From Desulfococcaceae bacterium (GTDB lineage Bacteria > Desulfobacterota > Desulfobacteria > Desulfobacterales > Desulfosalsimonadaceae): a DNA stretch of 64,000 nucleotides. Each line of letters opens with the position of its first letter. Within the stretch, counting starts at the first letter, position 1. The notes below the pieces were generated by a model, which worked only from the letters and a program-made list of their open reading frames with translations, did no database searches and was not told the DNA's origin. Both the position numbers and the translations under genes were made by a program. Below, in pieces: positions 33,427 through 41,048 of the stretch. The stretch spans positions 1 to 64,000 of the forward strand of contig JAQYVU010000005.1 of NCBI GenBank assembly GCA_030145385.1, given 5' to 3'.

Positions 33427-34749
33427 TCATCTGATAAACCATCCCAGAAGCGTTACATATGCGGTTGGAAATACTATCCGCGCACAAATATCAATTTTTT
33501 GAGCTATCCCGGATTTTTTACGCCCATCAAAAAAAGATGAGAGCACGACGGCAATTAACGCCATAAAAACAAGCAATGTACTGCCGACAGTAAAAAAATC
33601 CATGCGAGTCATATACGGAAGCCTGGGCAGCAGGTTCGAAAGCACAAACCTCAGCGTGACAAGGGTTAAGATAGCACTGGTCGCAACGCCGAGACGGACG
33701 CCCACATGTATCCGTTCAATAAAAAAAGCCGCCCACGACATCACCACCACAACGATCAGCGGTAAAACAACCTGCCAGATGTAGTAACTCACATAACGCT
33801 TTGCCTCAAAACGAAAGGCAAACCCCGGTACATTGATCTCCTCTATCGGTGAGTAGGAAAGGGGTAATGCTTCATAATTGAATACTTTCCAGTCAGGTAA
33901 AGAAAGATCTTTAGCGATGGACCCGCCGACCACATTTCGGGTTGTATCAGGTTCAAAGATGAGGTCTTTTTCCGAATATCCTGTGGCAACAAAATGAAGT
34001 GTAAACAAATGTTTATCCATGGGAAATTCAGTCAGCCGCAAAATCTGCGATAGTTTTCCCGTGTATCTCTGCAGGTACATAACCATTCCATCTGGATAAA
34101 CCTGTACCACCTCAGGCAGTGATTTTGATACCAGTCCCTGCCGGTTCGCGATCAAAACTCTTGGGTTCCAGACTTCTTCCAGACGAATCTGGCGGACACC
34201 GCCGTCCGGATTTGCAAGGCGCTGATCTTTCCAGCGAAGCTTCACAAAAACATTGGCGGTAAAGTTCTGGGACGCATCATCAATCTCGTCTATATCGAGA
34301 ACAAAAACAGAAAAATAAACCGTTGTTGCCCCCCGCCATTCATCCGGACGCTTGGCTGTCAGTTCGGCTTTTTCAGAAGCCTCTTCCGCAACCTTTTCCG
34401 CAGCTTTTTCCACTGCCTTTTCCACTGCTTTTTCCGCTGCTTTTTCCGCAGTTTCTTCAACTGCTTTTACCGTTGCCTTTTCAATAGTTTTTTCTACCGC
34501 CTTTCCAACGGCTTCTTCAGTCATTTGGTCAATGGATTTTTCAACCGCGACATCCTGCGATTGTCCCGAATCCGTATCCATGAATATATCAGCCTCTATT
34601 TCATTCGGGCTTTCAGCGCCAAAATCCAGCCAGCTTTCTGCATGCGTAATGGATCCTGAAATACCGAAGACCATTAAAATAATGACCATTTGAATGGTGA
34701 TCCTTTGCAACCTGATAAATCTTTGCTGCTGATCTGATTTTAAAATCAT
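33427..34749 (-). CDS. Pentameric ligand-gated ion channel with added N-terminal coiled coil
   Basis: After an N-terminal hydrophobic signal (residues about 20-40 counted from the upstream in-frame ATG), about 65 residues of Ala/Glu/Lys/Val repeats form a predicted helix with a steady EKA/VEK rhythm. The ligand-binding domain of the Cys-loop type follows (VYFSVFVLDIDEIDDASQNF; VFVKLRWKDQRL; EVWNPRVLIAN; ILRLTEFPMDKHLFTLHF). Four TM helices come next, with the M2-like AFFIERIHVGVRLGVATSAILTLVTLRFV. This is the GLIC/ELIC class. I start at 34749, six bases after GAGG; the ATG at 34761 is less likely. It is the first gene behind operator-promoter copy A. Confidence 0.9.
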   Translation of the reverse strand: MILKSDQQQRFIRLQRITIQMVIILMVFGISGSITHAESWLDFGAESPNEIEADIFMDTDSGQSQDVAVEKSIDQMTEEAVGKAVEKTIEKATVKAVEETAEKAAEKAVEKAVEKAAEKVAEEASEKAELTAKRPDEWRGATTVYFSVFVLDIDEIDDASQNFTANVFVKLRWKDQRLANPDGGVRQIRLEEVWNPRVLIANRQGLVSKSLPEVVQVYPDGMVMYLQRYTGKLSQILRLTEFPMDKHLFTLHFVATGYSEKDLIFEPDTTRNVVGGSIAKDLSLPDWKVFNYEALPLSYSPIEEINVPGFAFRFEAKRYVSYYIWQVVLPLIVVVVMSWAAFFIERIHVGVRLGVATSAILTLVTLRFVLSNLLPRLPYMTRMDFFTVGSTLLVFMALIAVVLSSFFDGRKKSGIAQKIDICARIVFPTAYVTLLGWFIR

Positions 34750-34840
34750 TTTGCGCCTCATGATGCAGTACTTGATGTTGGACGGTTTGCTTTTTCATTT
34801 AGTTATTTTTAAATTATTATGTTTTTACCTGAACCAAAAC

Positions 34841-34910
34841 CCCCGAAAAGAGGCAAATTTAGCATTTTTGAACAATTTGAATGCCCCATGACGGGTTAAA
34901 AAAGGGGTAT
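34841..34910 (-). promoter_or_regulatory. Composite operator-promoter, copy A (pLGIC/Pqi unit)
   Basis: On the plus strand: CCCCGAAAAG (34841-34850), 30 AT-rich bases, then a 30-bp box (34881-34910) that begins ATGCCCCATGACGGG and ends AGGGGTAT. On the minus strand, towards the gene, the box holds CCCC, CCC and GGGG cores, and a TGCTAAATT-like extended -10 lies about 17 bases on. The box would span about -62 to -33. The CTTTTCGGGG end is 92 bp from the start codon of the channel gene. It matches copy B at 28 of 30 box bases, with identical spacing. Confidence 0.7.
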
Positions 34911-34929
34911 ATGAAAAAACCAGAATTAA

Positions 34930-35095
34930 GGGAATGATGTTCCAGGTGTCAGAGATCAGGAAATAGTAATCAGTGTTCAGGTGTGAGGGGTCAGATTACA
35001 GGTGTTAGGAAATAAAATAACTAAAATCGAACAGGAAGCAGTTTTTAAATGGCAGGAATTTGATTTTATAACCTGACTCCTGAAACCTTAAATGG
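34930..35095. repeat. Field of TCAGGTGTCAG-type intergenic repeats
   Basis: Several degenerate copies of a short motif lie here (CCAGGTGTCAG, GTTCAGGTGTGAGG, TACAGGTGTTAGG, then CCTGACTCCTGAAACC in inverse). They follow operator-promoter copy A and precede the end of the potassium-channel gene. The same family recurs at seven other places in the window. Confidence 0.5.
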
Positions 35096-35117
35096 CGAAG
35101 ATTTGACAAGCCGATGT

Positions 35118-35567
35118 CTACTGTTCACCCTTTTCCATTCTTGTATTCCATTCCCGTTGCAATATACTGTTGAGAACCGTATAAAGAAAACCGGTTGACA
35201 GGCCAAACATCAACACGCCGTTAACCGCCTCCAGGGCTCCGAGCAGCCTTCTTTTTTCACTCATAACCAGATCCCCGTAACCAAGCGTTGAGAAATTGAC
35301 GACTGAATGATAAAAAGCCGTGATAAAATTTCGGAACTCGCCCAGCACAAAAAACAAACCGGCCCAGAGGGTCATCTGAAATATATTCCCTGCCAGCATG
35401 ATCAGCATGACGGTGATAAGAAGGAAGGAGATCCTGGTAAATCCGGTTTTGATGATATGTTTTCGTTCCAGACGGATCAGTACGTTCAGCAATAAGCTCA
35501 ATACAAAGCACTGAACAGCAAGACACACGGACATTGTCAGACAGCCAATGATCAGATTTCCATGCAT
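35118..35567 (-). CDS. Two-pore-type potassium channel family protein
   Basis: This protein of about 149 residues has four hydrophobic segments; the pore loop carries the K+ filter TLGYGD (NFSTLGYGDLVM) between two TM helices, with helices at the start (LIIGCLTMSVCLAVQCFVLSLLLNVLI and ISFLLITVMLIMLAGNIFQM). This is the Ion_trans_2 class. I start at ATG 35567; AAGG lies 8 bases upstream and an in-frame TTG at 35615 is an alternative. A run of eight G (plus strand) lies directly before the ATG. It is the last gene of the second minus-strand envelope cluster. Confidence 0.83.
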   Translation of the reverse strand: MHGNLIIGCLTMSVCLAVQCFVLSLLLNVLIRLERKHIIKTGFTRISFLLITVMLIMLAGNIFQMTLWAGLFFVLGEFRNFITAFYHSVVNFSTLGYGDLVMSEKRRLLGALEAVNGVLMFGLSTGFLYTVLNSILQREWNTRMEKGEQ

Positions 35568-35575
35568 GGGGGGGG
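35568..35575. repeat. G8 homopolymer before the potassium-channel start
   Basis: Eight G (plus strand; C on the coding strand) lie between the ribosome site AAGG and the ATG at 35567. Slippage here would change ribosome-site spacing. With a TTG start upstream it would also shift the frame. Confidence 0.5.
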
Positions 35576-35639
35576 CCTTATCTAAAATTGTTGATCTGTG
35601 AATATATGGCCTCAAATGTCGAGGGAATAATATATCCAG

Positions 35640-35745
35640 ATAACGGGTTCAGCAAAGTATTCAGGACCAGTGCCGGTGTCCAGTAACCAGAGACGAGGGG
35701 GATCTTATAATCCTGACACCTGAACACTGGCACCGAAATCCTTCT
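35640..35745. repeat. TCAGG-type repeats between K+ channel and barrel gene
   Basis: Copies on the plus strand include ATTCAGGACCAGTGCCGGTG and the inverse CCTGACACCTGAACACTGGC. They fill the gap between two co-oriented genes. Confidence 0.45.
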
Positions 35746-35749
35746 TCAG

Positions 35750-36568
35750 CTAAAACTCCCAACCGATCCCGAAGAGTGGACCCTTGACATCGACTTTGAT
35801 TTGGATATCATTCTTCTTGAGGTTAATGTGGACATAACGGTAGCCGGCAAATACTTTGGAGTTAACATCCCACATCGTAAACCGATAGCCGGCCGCGCCT
35901 AAGAATTCATAAGTTTCTTTCACATGGTCTACGTCCCAGCCGCCATAGTTGCCTCCGACACGGAGAGTCCAATTTTTTGTTATATCCCAAAGGGTATTTG
36001 CACCAATAATTGGGGTGTTGAACTTAATTGTCGTTTTATAATCAAGGCCCAGGTCTAAAGCACCGGGTTCAACGTTCATCTCGAGGTCATCATAGAAATA
36101 AAGCCCCCCTACATAAGGCTGCAAAATGACTGTTGGCGCGCCTGAATTTTCCCCAAGATTAAATGGCCCTATATCGTAGGACGCGCCGTACGAAATAAGC
36201 CAAAGCCTTTCAGAAACGGTAACTTTGCGCTTTTCATCAAGCAGCCCTGTGAAATGTTTATCGCCTTCTCCATCAAAATACATTGATGATGCAAAAACAC
36301 CAAAGGGTCCCTTGTGTGCTTGAAGTTCAAACATGGCGGCCATTTGTAAGCCATCAATGATCGTATCAAACGACTCCGGTAAATGCGCAACTTCTTCGTC
36401 GTTAATTATAATGTCAGCAGGTGCTTCCGGCAGCCAACCGTAGACATTGACATTAAAACGCCAGGGCTCTTCTTCTGCATACAAAGGCGATACACCGACA
36501 ACACAAGGCAACAGTAAAAAGATAAACAGAATCATGAGTGTTTTTGTAAAAAAATGAGTTGTTTTCAT
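35750..36568 (-). CDS. Outer-membrane beta-barrel protein of unknown family
   Basis: A signal peptide (MILFIFLLLPCVVGVSPLYA) is followed by amphipathic strands (WRFNVNVYGWLPEAPADI, GPFGVFASSMYFDG, KVTVSERLWLISYGASYDIGPFNLG, VILQPYVGGLYFYDD, WTLRVGGNYGGWDVDH, VFAGYRYVHINLKKND) and a final GPLFGIGWEF with C-terminal Phe. The pattern fits an outer-membrane barrel of about 10-12 strands. GGGAGAAT lies before the ATG. It is the fourth gene of the second cluster. No name can be assigned. Confidence 0.75.
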   Translation of the reverse strand: MKTTHFFTKTLMILFIFLLLPCVVGVSPLYAEEEPWRFNVNVYGWLPEAPADIIINDEEVAHLPESFDTIIDGLQMAAMFELQAHKGPFGVFASSMYFDGEGDKHFTGLLDEKRKVTVSERLWLISYGASYDIGPFNLGENSGAPTVILQPYVGGLYFYDDLEMNVEPGALDLGLDYKTTIKFNTPIIGANTLWDITKNWTLRVGGNYGGWDVDHVKETYEFLGAAGYRFTMWDVNSKVFAGYRYVHINLKKNDIQIKVDVKGPLFGIGWEF

Positions 36569-36590
36569 ATTTATTCTCCCGCTTAAAAAT

Positions 36591-36708
36591 CAGGTTTCAG
36601 GTGCCGGGTGCAAGGAGTTAGATGTGCAACGGTGTCCGAAGTCAGGCAATAAAGGCTGAGGAGCAAAGCCTTACAACCTGACACCTGACCACTGGCACCT
36701 GAAACCTG
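36591..36708. repeat. Inverted repeat of TCAGG family between barrel and DUF1254 genes
   Basis: CAGGTTTCAGGTGCC (36591-36605) and GGCACCTGAAACCTG (36694-36708) are exact 15-base inverse copies. Further repeats lie between them. It fills most of the gap between two co-oriented genes, and could form a large hairpin in the mRNA. Confidence 0.7.
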
Positions 36709-36715
36709 CTTTTAG

Positions 36716-38188
36716 CTATTTCACCATCAACGGTTTGGGCATCTTGTATGAGCCATCGATGATCGCCATTTTCGGGCCATAAAAACGCGCCGCGAAGCGG
36801 AAACTGCCTTTCGGGGCCGGCAGCCAGTTTTTCAACTGGTTCGGATCACTGGGCTTGTCTTTCTGCAGATAGATCACCAGTTTGCCGTCGGCAACATAGA
36901 ACTGCTTCTGGTCGATCATGAAGCTGTTGATAGTGTAGCGATCAATGGGATTGTGAACAAAATAGCCGTCCTTGTTATAAATCGGGATGGACCAGAACTG
37001 GGTACACGGCGGCAGATCATTCATGTCGAATGTCATGGTGTACTTGTTTTTGCCATTGAGCGGCTTGCCGTCGTTGTCGGTAAACAAGAACGCTCCTGAG
37101 TGGGAAATGTTTTTGTCGGGACCTGCCCAACCGGCATCCCCCATGACGGAACGGTTTAACCAGTCCGTATCATATCCGCCTGCATTCGGAACCAACATCC
37201 AGCCGTTCAAGTTGATCAGGTTGTTTTTCAGCGCGTCTCTCACTTTTTTGAACCCGGCTTTGAACCCGGCAGTCACGGCATCCTGAGTACTCTTATCCAG
37301 CTCGGTCCATTTAAAATTCTTTCCGGATCCGATATTAAGGGTTGCAAGCTGAGCCAGCATGTCAGCCTCTTTTTTGGAGTCTTTCATCAAGGTCATGCTG
37401 GGGTCGTTCAGAACCATATTAAGGATGGAGAAAAAGTCCTCTGCTGTCTGCTTGTCCACCTGGCCCTTGGAGATTTTGGGCATGCGCGAGTAAATCTTGT
37501 ATTCGCCGGTAATCACCTTGTTCTCGGACTGGGAAACGCCCTTGTTGCCGTTAGCGGCCCACTGGCTCAAAGGCGTAATGCTGACCTTGTCCTGATAAGC
37601 GTTGATCTGTTTGATGTCCTTATCGGAACCTGTCAGCACAGCAATCCGCACATTTGCATACGCTGTTTTACTCGTCGCATGAATGACTTCAGTGGTGGCG
37701 AACTCGCCGGGTATTTTGCCTCTGAAGTCTTCAGGAACGATGATGTAGGAACGCGCATCGGTGCCATTAAACTGATTGCCCGCCATCAGGTAGAAGATGC
37801 CGTACTGATCCATTATCTGCAGACTGAAATAGCGGTCTGTGATCGAAGGCATCTCGATGACCACCGGCTCTTTCTGCATATCGAGGAATCCGGTGGCGTA
37901 GAGCGTTGTGGCATTCGGCGTGACGACCGGAAAATCAGGCGTAATTTTTTCCCTGACGGTGTAAAGACGATTCACGCCAGCATAGGACAAGTTGTCTTTA
38001 CTGCTATCCTGGGTATAGATATAGCGCTGCCCGGAAAAGATGACCTGCTGCAGCCCATACAAATATGCGGTTTCAGCGATCTGTTGCGCCTGGGCATCGT
38101 CTACTTTTGCTGAGGCTGTGGAAGCAATGCAAAGCATTACCGCAACCGCTATGGCCAAAAAACTCTTGTTAAATTGATACGTTTTCAT
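36716..38188 (-). CDS. DUF1254/DUF1214 secreted protein (long form)
   Basis: A signal peptide (AIAVAVMLCIASTASA) leads to a DUF1254 domain (AETAYLYGLQQVI, VTPNATTLYATGFLDMQKEPVVIEMP, RYFSLQIMDQYGIFYLMAG). The C-terminal DUF1214 part includes YTMTFDMNDLPPCTQFWSIPIYNKDGYFVHNPIDRYTI and the closing RFAARFYGPKMAIIDGSYKMP. The protein is 490 residues, normal for the DUF1254-DUF1214 pair. AAAGGAG lies 7 bases before the ATG. The periplasmic role of these proteins is not established; they tend to lie near porins and transport genes. A shorter paralog is next to it. Confidence 0.85.
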   Translation of the reverse strand: MKTYQFNKSFLAIAVAVMLCIASTASAKVDDAQAQQIAETAYLYGLQQVIFSGQRYIYTQDSSKDNLSYAGVNRLYTVREKITPDFPVVTPNATTLYATGFLDMQKEPVVIEMPSITDRYFSLQIMDQYGIFYLMAGNQFNGTDARSYIIVPEDFRGKIPGEFATTEVIHATSKTAYANVRIAVLTGSDKDIKQINAYQDKVSITPLSQWAANGNKGVSQSENKVITGEYKIYSRMPKISKGQVDKQTAEDFFSILNMVLNDPSMTLMKDSKKEADMLAQLATLNIGSGKNFKWTELDKSTQDAVTAGFKAGFKKVRDALKNNLINLNGWMLVPNAGGYDTDWLNRSVMGDAGWAGPDKNISHSGAFLFTDNDGKPLNGKNKYTMTFDMNDLPPCTQFWSIPIYNKDGYFVHNPIDRYTINSFMIDQKQFYVADGKLVIYLQKDKPSDPNQLKNWLPAPKGSFRFAARFYGPKMAIIDGSYKMPKPLMVK

Positions 38189-38253
38189 GTCATTCTCCTT
38201 TTATATTAATAACAACAGGTAGCTGACAGTTTGAGCAGCCTCTTTCATATTTT

Positions 38254-39315
38254 TTATTTCACCGGCTGTGGTTTTGGAAATGTCCAGCTGCCGTCAATAA
38301 TTTCCTTGCGGGGCTGATAGAGGCGGTAAAGATAGTTCCAGCCGTCCATTATGGGCAGAAAGTTAGATTGTTTGGGATCGCCGCCGAAATGGATGGTTAT
38401 GCTGCCATCCTTGTTTTTCTTGGCGGTAACGTTGTTAACCGTATAACTATTGTATTTGTTCTTCTGAAAATACCCTTCCTTGTTGTAAAGACTGATAGAC
38501 CAGAAGCCGTCCACGGGCACGTCTTCCACATTAAGCTTGTAAGCTGTCTTGCCGTCGTTCATTGAGGGAAACACGCCGGCATACATGGCATCTTTTTGCG
38601 GGTTGCCGCCCCATCCGGTGGCACTGGCAAGAAGAAACTTTATCGGATTAACTTCATCCTTACTGCCGAACGCTCCATTGTAGTTTTCCATGGTATCGGA
38701 GATTACTTTCAAAGCATCGCGTACCTTATCTTGGGACGACTCATCCCAGTTGGGAATTTCAAACTTGCCAACGGACTTCTGCTCCACCGTGGTCTGTTTC
38801 TGGATGGCGTTTACCTTACGGATATCCGCCGGATCCTCAGAGTCAACCAGCGTCCGAACAATCACAAACACATAACGGGTGCCGATCTTGTCCTGGGTCA
38901 GGGTGTATTTGCCCGGCTTATAGACAACCATTGGCGTATATTGATCTTCATTCACCACCTGCATGGATTGAAACCGTTTACCGGTATCCGGCTTGGTAAT
39001 GGTAACAGGTGTGGTCAGATCAAAAACCCCCAGGGAATATATGGTATCCCGGTTCATGCGGACTACTTTTTGCTGATCAATGGGTGTTGGTTTGGGAATA
39101 TGTAAAAATTTTCCAAAACCGCCCATTTTTACGTAACTGGCGAACATCTTGTCGGACTCGGCACGGACAAAGTTCTTCCAGGTAACCGGGATGGTTTTTC
39201 CCGCTACCGAAACTACGGTTTGCTCAACATGTGCCTTCCCTGCCCAGGCAGGGGTCAAAAGGCTGGTGAGCATAAATCCGACAAGAGCCAGTGTGATCAA
39301 ATGCTTTACTTTCAT
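38254..39315 (-). CDS. DUF1254/DUF1214 secreted protein (short form)
   Basis: This 353-residue paralog of the adjacent gene has a signal peptide (LITLALVGFMLTSLLTPAWA), a shorter DUF1254 part (VTWKNFVRAESDKMFASYVK, VVRMNRDTIYSLGVFDLTTPVTI, VNEDQYTPMVVYKPGKYTL) and DUF1214 (YKLNVEDVPVDGFWSISLYNKEGYFQKNKYNSYTVN, FLPIMDGWNYLYRLYQPRKEIIDGSW). AAGGAGGAAT sits before the ATG at 39315; the ATG at 39369 is not supported. The pair looks like an old duplication followed by loss in one copy. Confidence 0.85.
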   Translation of the reverse strand: MKVKHLITLALVGFMLTSLLTPAWAGKAHVEQTVVSVAGKTIPVTWKNFVRAESDKMFASYVKMGGFGKFLHIPKPTPIDQQKVVRMNRDTIYSLGVFDLTTPVTITKPDTGKRFQSMQVVNEDQYTPMVVYKPGKYTLTQDKIGTRYVFVIVRTLVDSEDPADIRKVNAIQKQTTVEQKSVGKFEIPNWDESSQDKVRDALKVISDTMENYNGAFGSKDEVNPIKFLLASATGWGGNPQKDAMYAGVFPSMNDGKTAYKLNVEDVPVDGFWSISLYNKEGYFQKNKYNSYTVNNVTAKKNKDGSITIHFGGDPKQSNFLPIMDGWNYLYRLYQPRKEIIDGSWTFPKPQPVK

Positions 39316-39374
39316 GGTATTCCTCCTTTTTGATGATGTTGTTTTTAAAATTTTGTTTTGGTCGTTCAAGTTTT

Positions 39375-39412
39375 TCCTGAAACCTGAACACTGACGCCTG
39401 AAACCTTTCCAC
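39375..39412. repeat. TCAGG-type repeats upstream of short DUF1254 gene
   Basis: CCTGAAACCTGAACACTGACGCCTGAAACC lies between the two genes as three inverse copies of the motif CCTGAAACC or CTGAACACTGA. It has no gene. Confidence 0.5.
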
Positions 39413-40234
39413 TTATTTCGGAAGCAGAAATGTCACGTTAAACTGCAGGGTCTTGTTGGATGCCCCTTCCGGCTTATGAACATTATAGTATCCTGCTATT
39501 GATGCATTGACCGGCTGTTTGCCGATATGAAACACCCTCCCAAACGAACCTCCCAATGGCACGGTCCATACATCACCGCCATCAGCTTCCCAATTGGCTG
39601 AAATGGTCGGAGCGGTTTTCACATACCAGCCGTCCTTCATGTTGTAGGTAATAAAATACTGAAAGTTCATCATATTTACATCCGGCGCTTCTCCCAGCCC
39701 GCCCATGGACCAGATATTGAAAAGAAGCCCGCCGATCACCCAATGACCCGGCATCGCCAAAGCAACAAAACCGGGCCCGCCGGACCATTTATTGGATGTC
39801 AGGTCATTTGCACCGGTCGGCATGGCAAGCACCGGTCCCACACCCCATATGAATTTTGCCGGTTTTGCCGGTGTCAGAAATCCCTGGTAGGTTATGTCTC
39901 CGACCCCATAGATATCATCGCCTCCCGGAAGACTGTTTTCATGGTAACTAAGCGCCGGAATAATGGCCCGATGGATCCAGTTCCAGTTTTCATTGATATT
40001 GACCGGGTAGACAGGTTTGATGTTTAACACATTGGAAATGTCATCATTGGGTCCGATATCGAAATTGACATTGTTCTCAAACGGTATGCTGACAAGACTT
40101 GACACCGGATTCTGGGATGCTTTGGCAAGTGCGCCTACATCTTTCTTGGCCTGGGCACATACAGACTGGAGCGGACTTATGCACCAGAGCATAAATAAGA
40201 GCAAAGCAATCAATTTTGTTTTTTTTGTTTTCAT
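39413..40234 (-). CDS. Outer-membrane protein of the transporter/'neuromedin U'-labelled family
   Basis: A signal peptide (KLIALLLFMLWCISPLQSVCA) leads to a barrel-type pattern: LASLVSIPFENNVNFDIGPNDDI-like start, NIKPVYPVNINENWNWIHRAIIPALSYHE, VGDITYQGFLTPAKPAKFIWGVGPVL, then FQYFITYNMKDGWYVKTAPTISANWEA and a final YYNVHKPEGASNKTLQFNVTFLLPK. Databases often call such proteins neuromedin U, a misnomer. AGGAGG lies 5 bases before the ATG. It is the first gene behind operator-promoter copy B, so it heads the second envelope cluster. Confidence 0.78.
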   Translation of the reverse strand: MKTKKTKLIALLLFMLWCISPLQSVCAQAKKDVGALAKASQNPVSSLVSIPFENNVNFDIGPNDDISNVLNIKPVYPVNINENWNWIHRAIIPALSYHENSLPGGDDIYGVGDITYQGFLTPAKPAKFIWGVGPVLAMPTGANDLTSNKWSGGPGFVALAMPGHWVIGGLLFNIWSMGGLGEAPDVNMMNFQYFITYNMKDGWYVKTAPTISANWEADGGDVWTVPLGGSFGRVFHIGKQPVNASIAGYYNVHKPEGASNKTLQFNVTFLLPK

Positions 40235-40326
40235 TTCTTCCTCCTAAAAAAACGGGTTTTGATGGATTTCAGTGACTTTTTTCTGATTTTAGATTGAATA
40301 TAGCCTTGCCGGACGGCACAAAACAG

Positions 40327-40396
40327 CCCCGAAAAGTAGTAAAATGATCAAAATTTGATTAAATTGATGCCCCATGACGGGGTAAAAACGGGGTAT
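40327..40396 (-). promoter_or_regulatory. Composite operator-promoter, copy B (second envelope unit)
   Basis: On the plus strand: CCCCGAAAAG (40327-40336), 30 bases, then a 30-bp box (40367-40396) that begins ATGCCCCATGACGGG and ends CGGGGTAT. On the minus strand the box holds TACCCCGT twice at an 11-bp period, then an inverted ATGGGGCA. A TGATCATTT segment sits where copy A has TGCTAAATT. The CTTTTCGGGG end lies 93 bp from the start codon of the barrel gene. The regular spacing of CCCC cores on one helix face suggests several protein subunits. Confidence 0.7.
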
Positions 40397-40417
40397 AAAA
40401 AAAAGGAAACAGCAGGG

Positions 40418-40620
40418 TTCAGTGTTCAGTGTGCAGGAGTTCAGTGAGCAATGGGCAGTATTAGGGGTGCAGTAGAAAATTGGGGAGAAGAGACAGAAAC
40501 ATTATAAAAACAGTTAGATGGTGGAAGGCTGAAGACTGATGGGGTAAAAAAAAGTGATCAGTTATTCATTTGTCAGGAGAAAAGGATAAACATCGAACGC
40601 TCAACATCCAACATCGAATT
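40418..40620. repeat. TCAGTGTTCAGTG-type repeat field upstream of hipB
   Basis: Degenerate repeats (GGGTTCAGTGTTCAGTGTG, GAGTTCAGTGAGC, then GGCTGAAGACTGATGGGG) fill the stretch between operator-promoter copy B and the hipBA promoter. No coding signal is seen. Confidence 0.45.
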
Positions 40621-40625
40621 AAAAA

Positions 40626-40657
40626 TTGACTTTAAACATAAAAAGATATATATATCT
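40626..40657 (+). promoter_or_regulatory. Candidate hipBA promoter and palindrome
   Basis: TTGACT (40626-40631) and TATATA (40649-40654) are 17 bp apart. The 14-bp palindrome AGATATATATATCT (40644-40657) overlaps the -10. AAAGGA lies about 5 bases before the hipB ATG. The palindrome is a plausible HipB operator. Confidence 0.5.
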
Positions 40658-40673
40658 ATCATAAAGGAATAAT

Positions 40674-41048
40674 ATGATAGATAAAACAATTAAAATTAAG
40701 AAAAATAAAAGGACCGCATCAATTCCTCCATGCGTACAGGAATCCCTTAAAGAACTGGGAGATTTAATTGCCTGCGCCCGGAAAGAGAAACGATGGACCC
40801 AGGAAGAGTTGGCCCGGCGCATCGGAATCAATCGAATGACGGTGGTGCGTATTGAAAAAGGCGCTCCGGAAGTAGCTGTTAGCTGGTATTTTACCGCAAC
40901 CTGGCTTCTTGGACTGTCAATTCTAACCTGGCAGTCTATGGGCGATGGTAAAAGCGACACCGTGGTCGGTGATCTATTAAAAAAACTCAAGAAAAATCTT
41001 CCCAAAACAATACGACATCAAAGGAAAACAATAGACAATGACTTCTGA
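40674..41048 (+). CDS. hipB: HipB-like XRE-family antitoxin
   Basis: This 124-residue protein has a Lys-rich N-terminus, then an XRE helix-turn-helix (LGDLIACARKEKRWTQEELARRIGINRMTVVRIEKG) and a hydrophobic helix (WYFTATWLLGLSILTW). The C-terminal tail is basic (KKLKKNLPKTIRHQRK). Its 3' end overlaps hipA by 11 bp, which couples the two. HipB proteins bind operator DNA and inhibit HipA. The order hipB then hipA is standard. Confidence 0.85.
   Translation: MIDKTIKIKKNKRTASIPPCVQESLKELGDLIACARKEKRWTQEELARRIGINRMTVVRIEKGAPEVAVSWYFTATWLLGLSILTWQSMGDGKSDTVVGDLLKKLKKNLPKTIRHQRKTIDNDF

Larger units (their letters stand above)
34750..35117. other. Intergenic region upstream of the pLGIC unit
   Basis: This gap of about 370 bp holds operator-promoter copy A and a field of TCAGGTGTCAG-type repeats; each is listed separately. 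No gene is supported. Confidence 0.6.
40235..40673. other. Intergenic region between the second envelope cluster and hipB
   Basis: This divergent gap of about 440 bp contains operator-promoter copy B, a field of TCAGTGTTCAGTG-type repeats, and the hipBA promoter region. These are listed separately. No extra gene is supported. Confidence 0.6.

Noticed and set aside
34352-34693. Plus-strand Ser/Ala/Thr/Phe-rich open frame of 113 codons
   Set aside because: It is the antisense image of the Ala/Glu/Lys repeat in the ion-channel gene.
38596-39105. Plus-strand open frame of 169 codons
   Set aside because: It is antisense to the conserved DUF1254/DUF1214 gene and has no family features.
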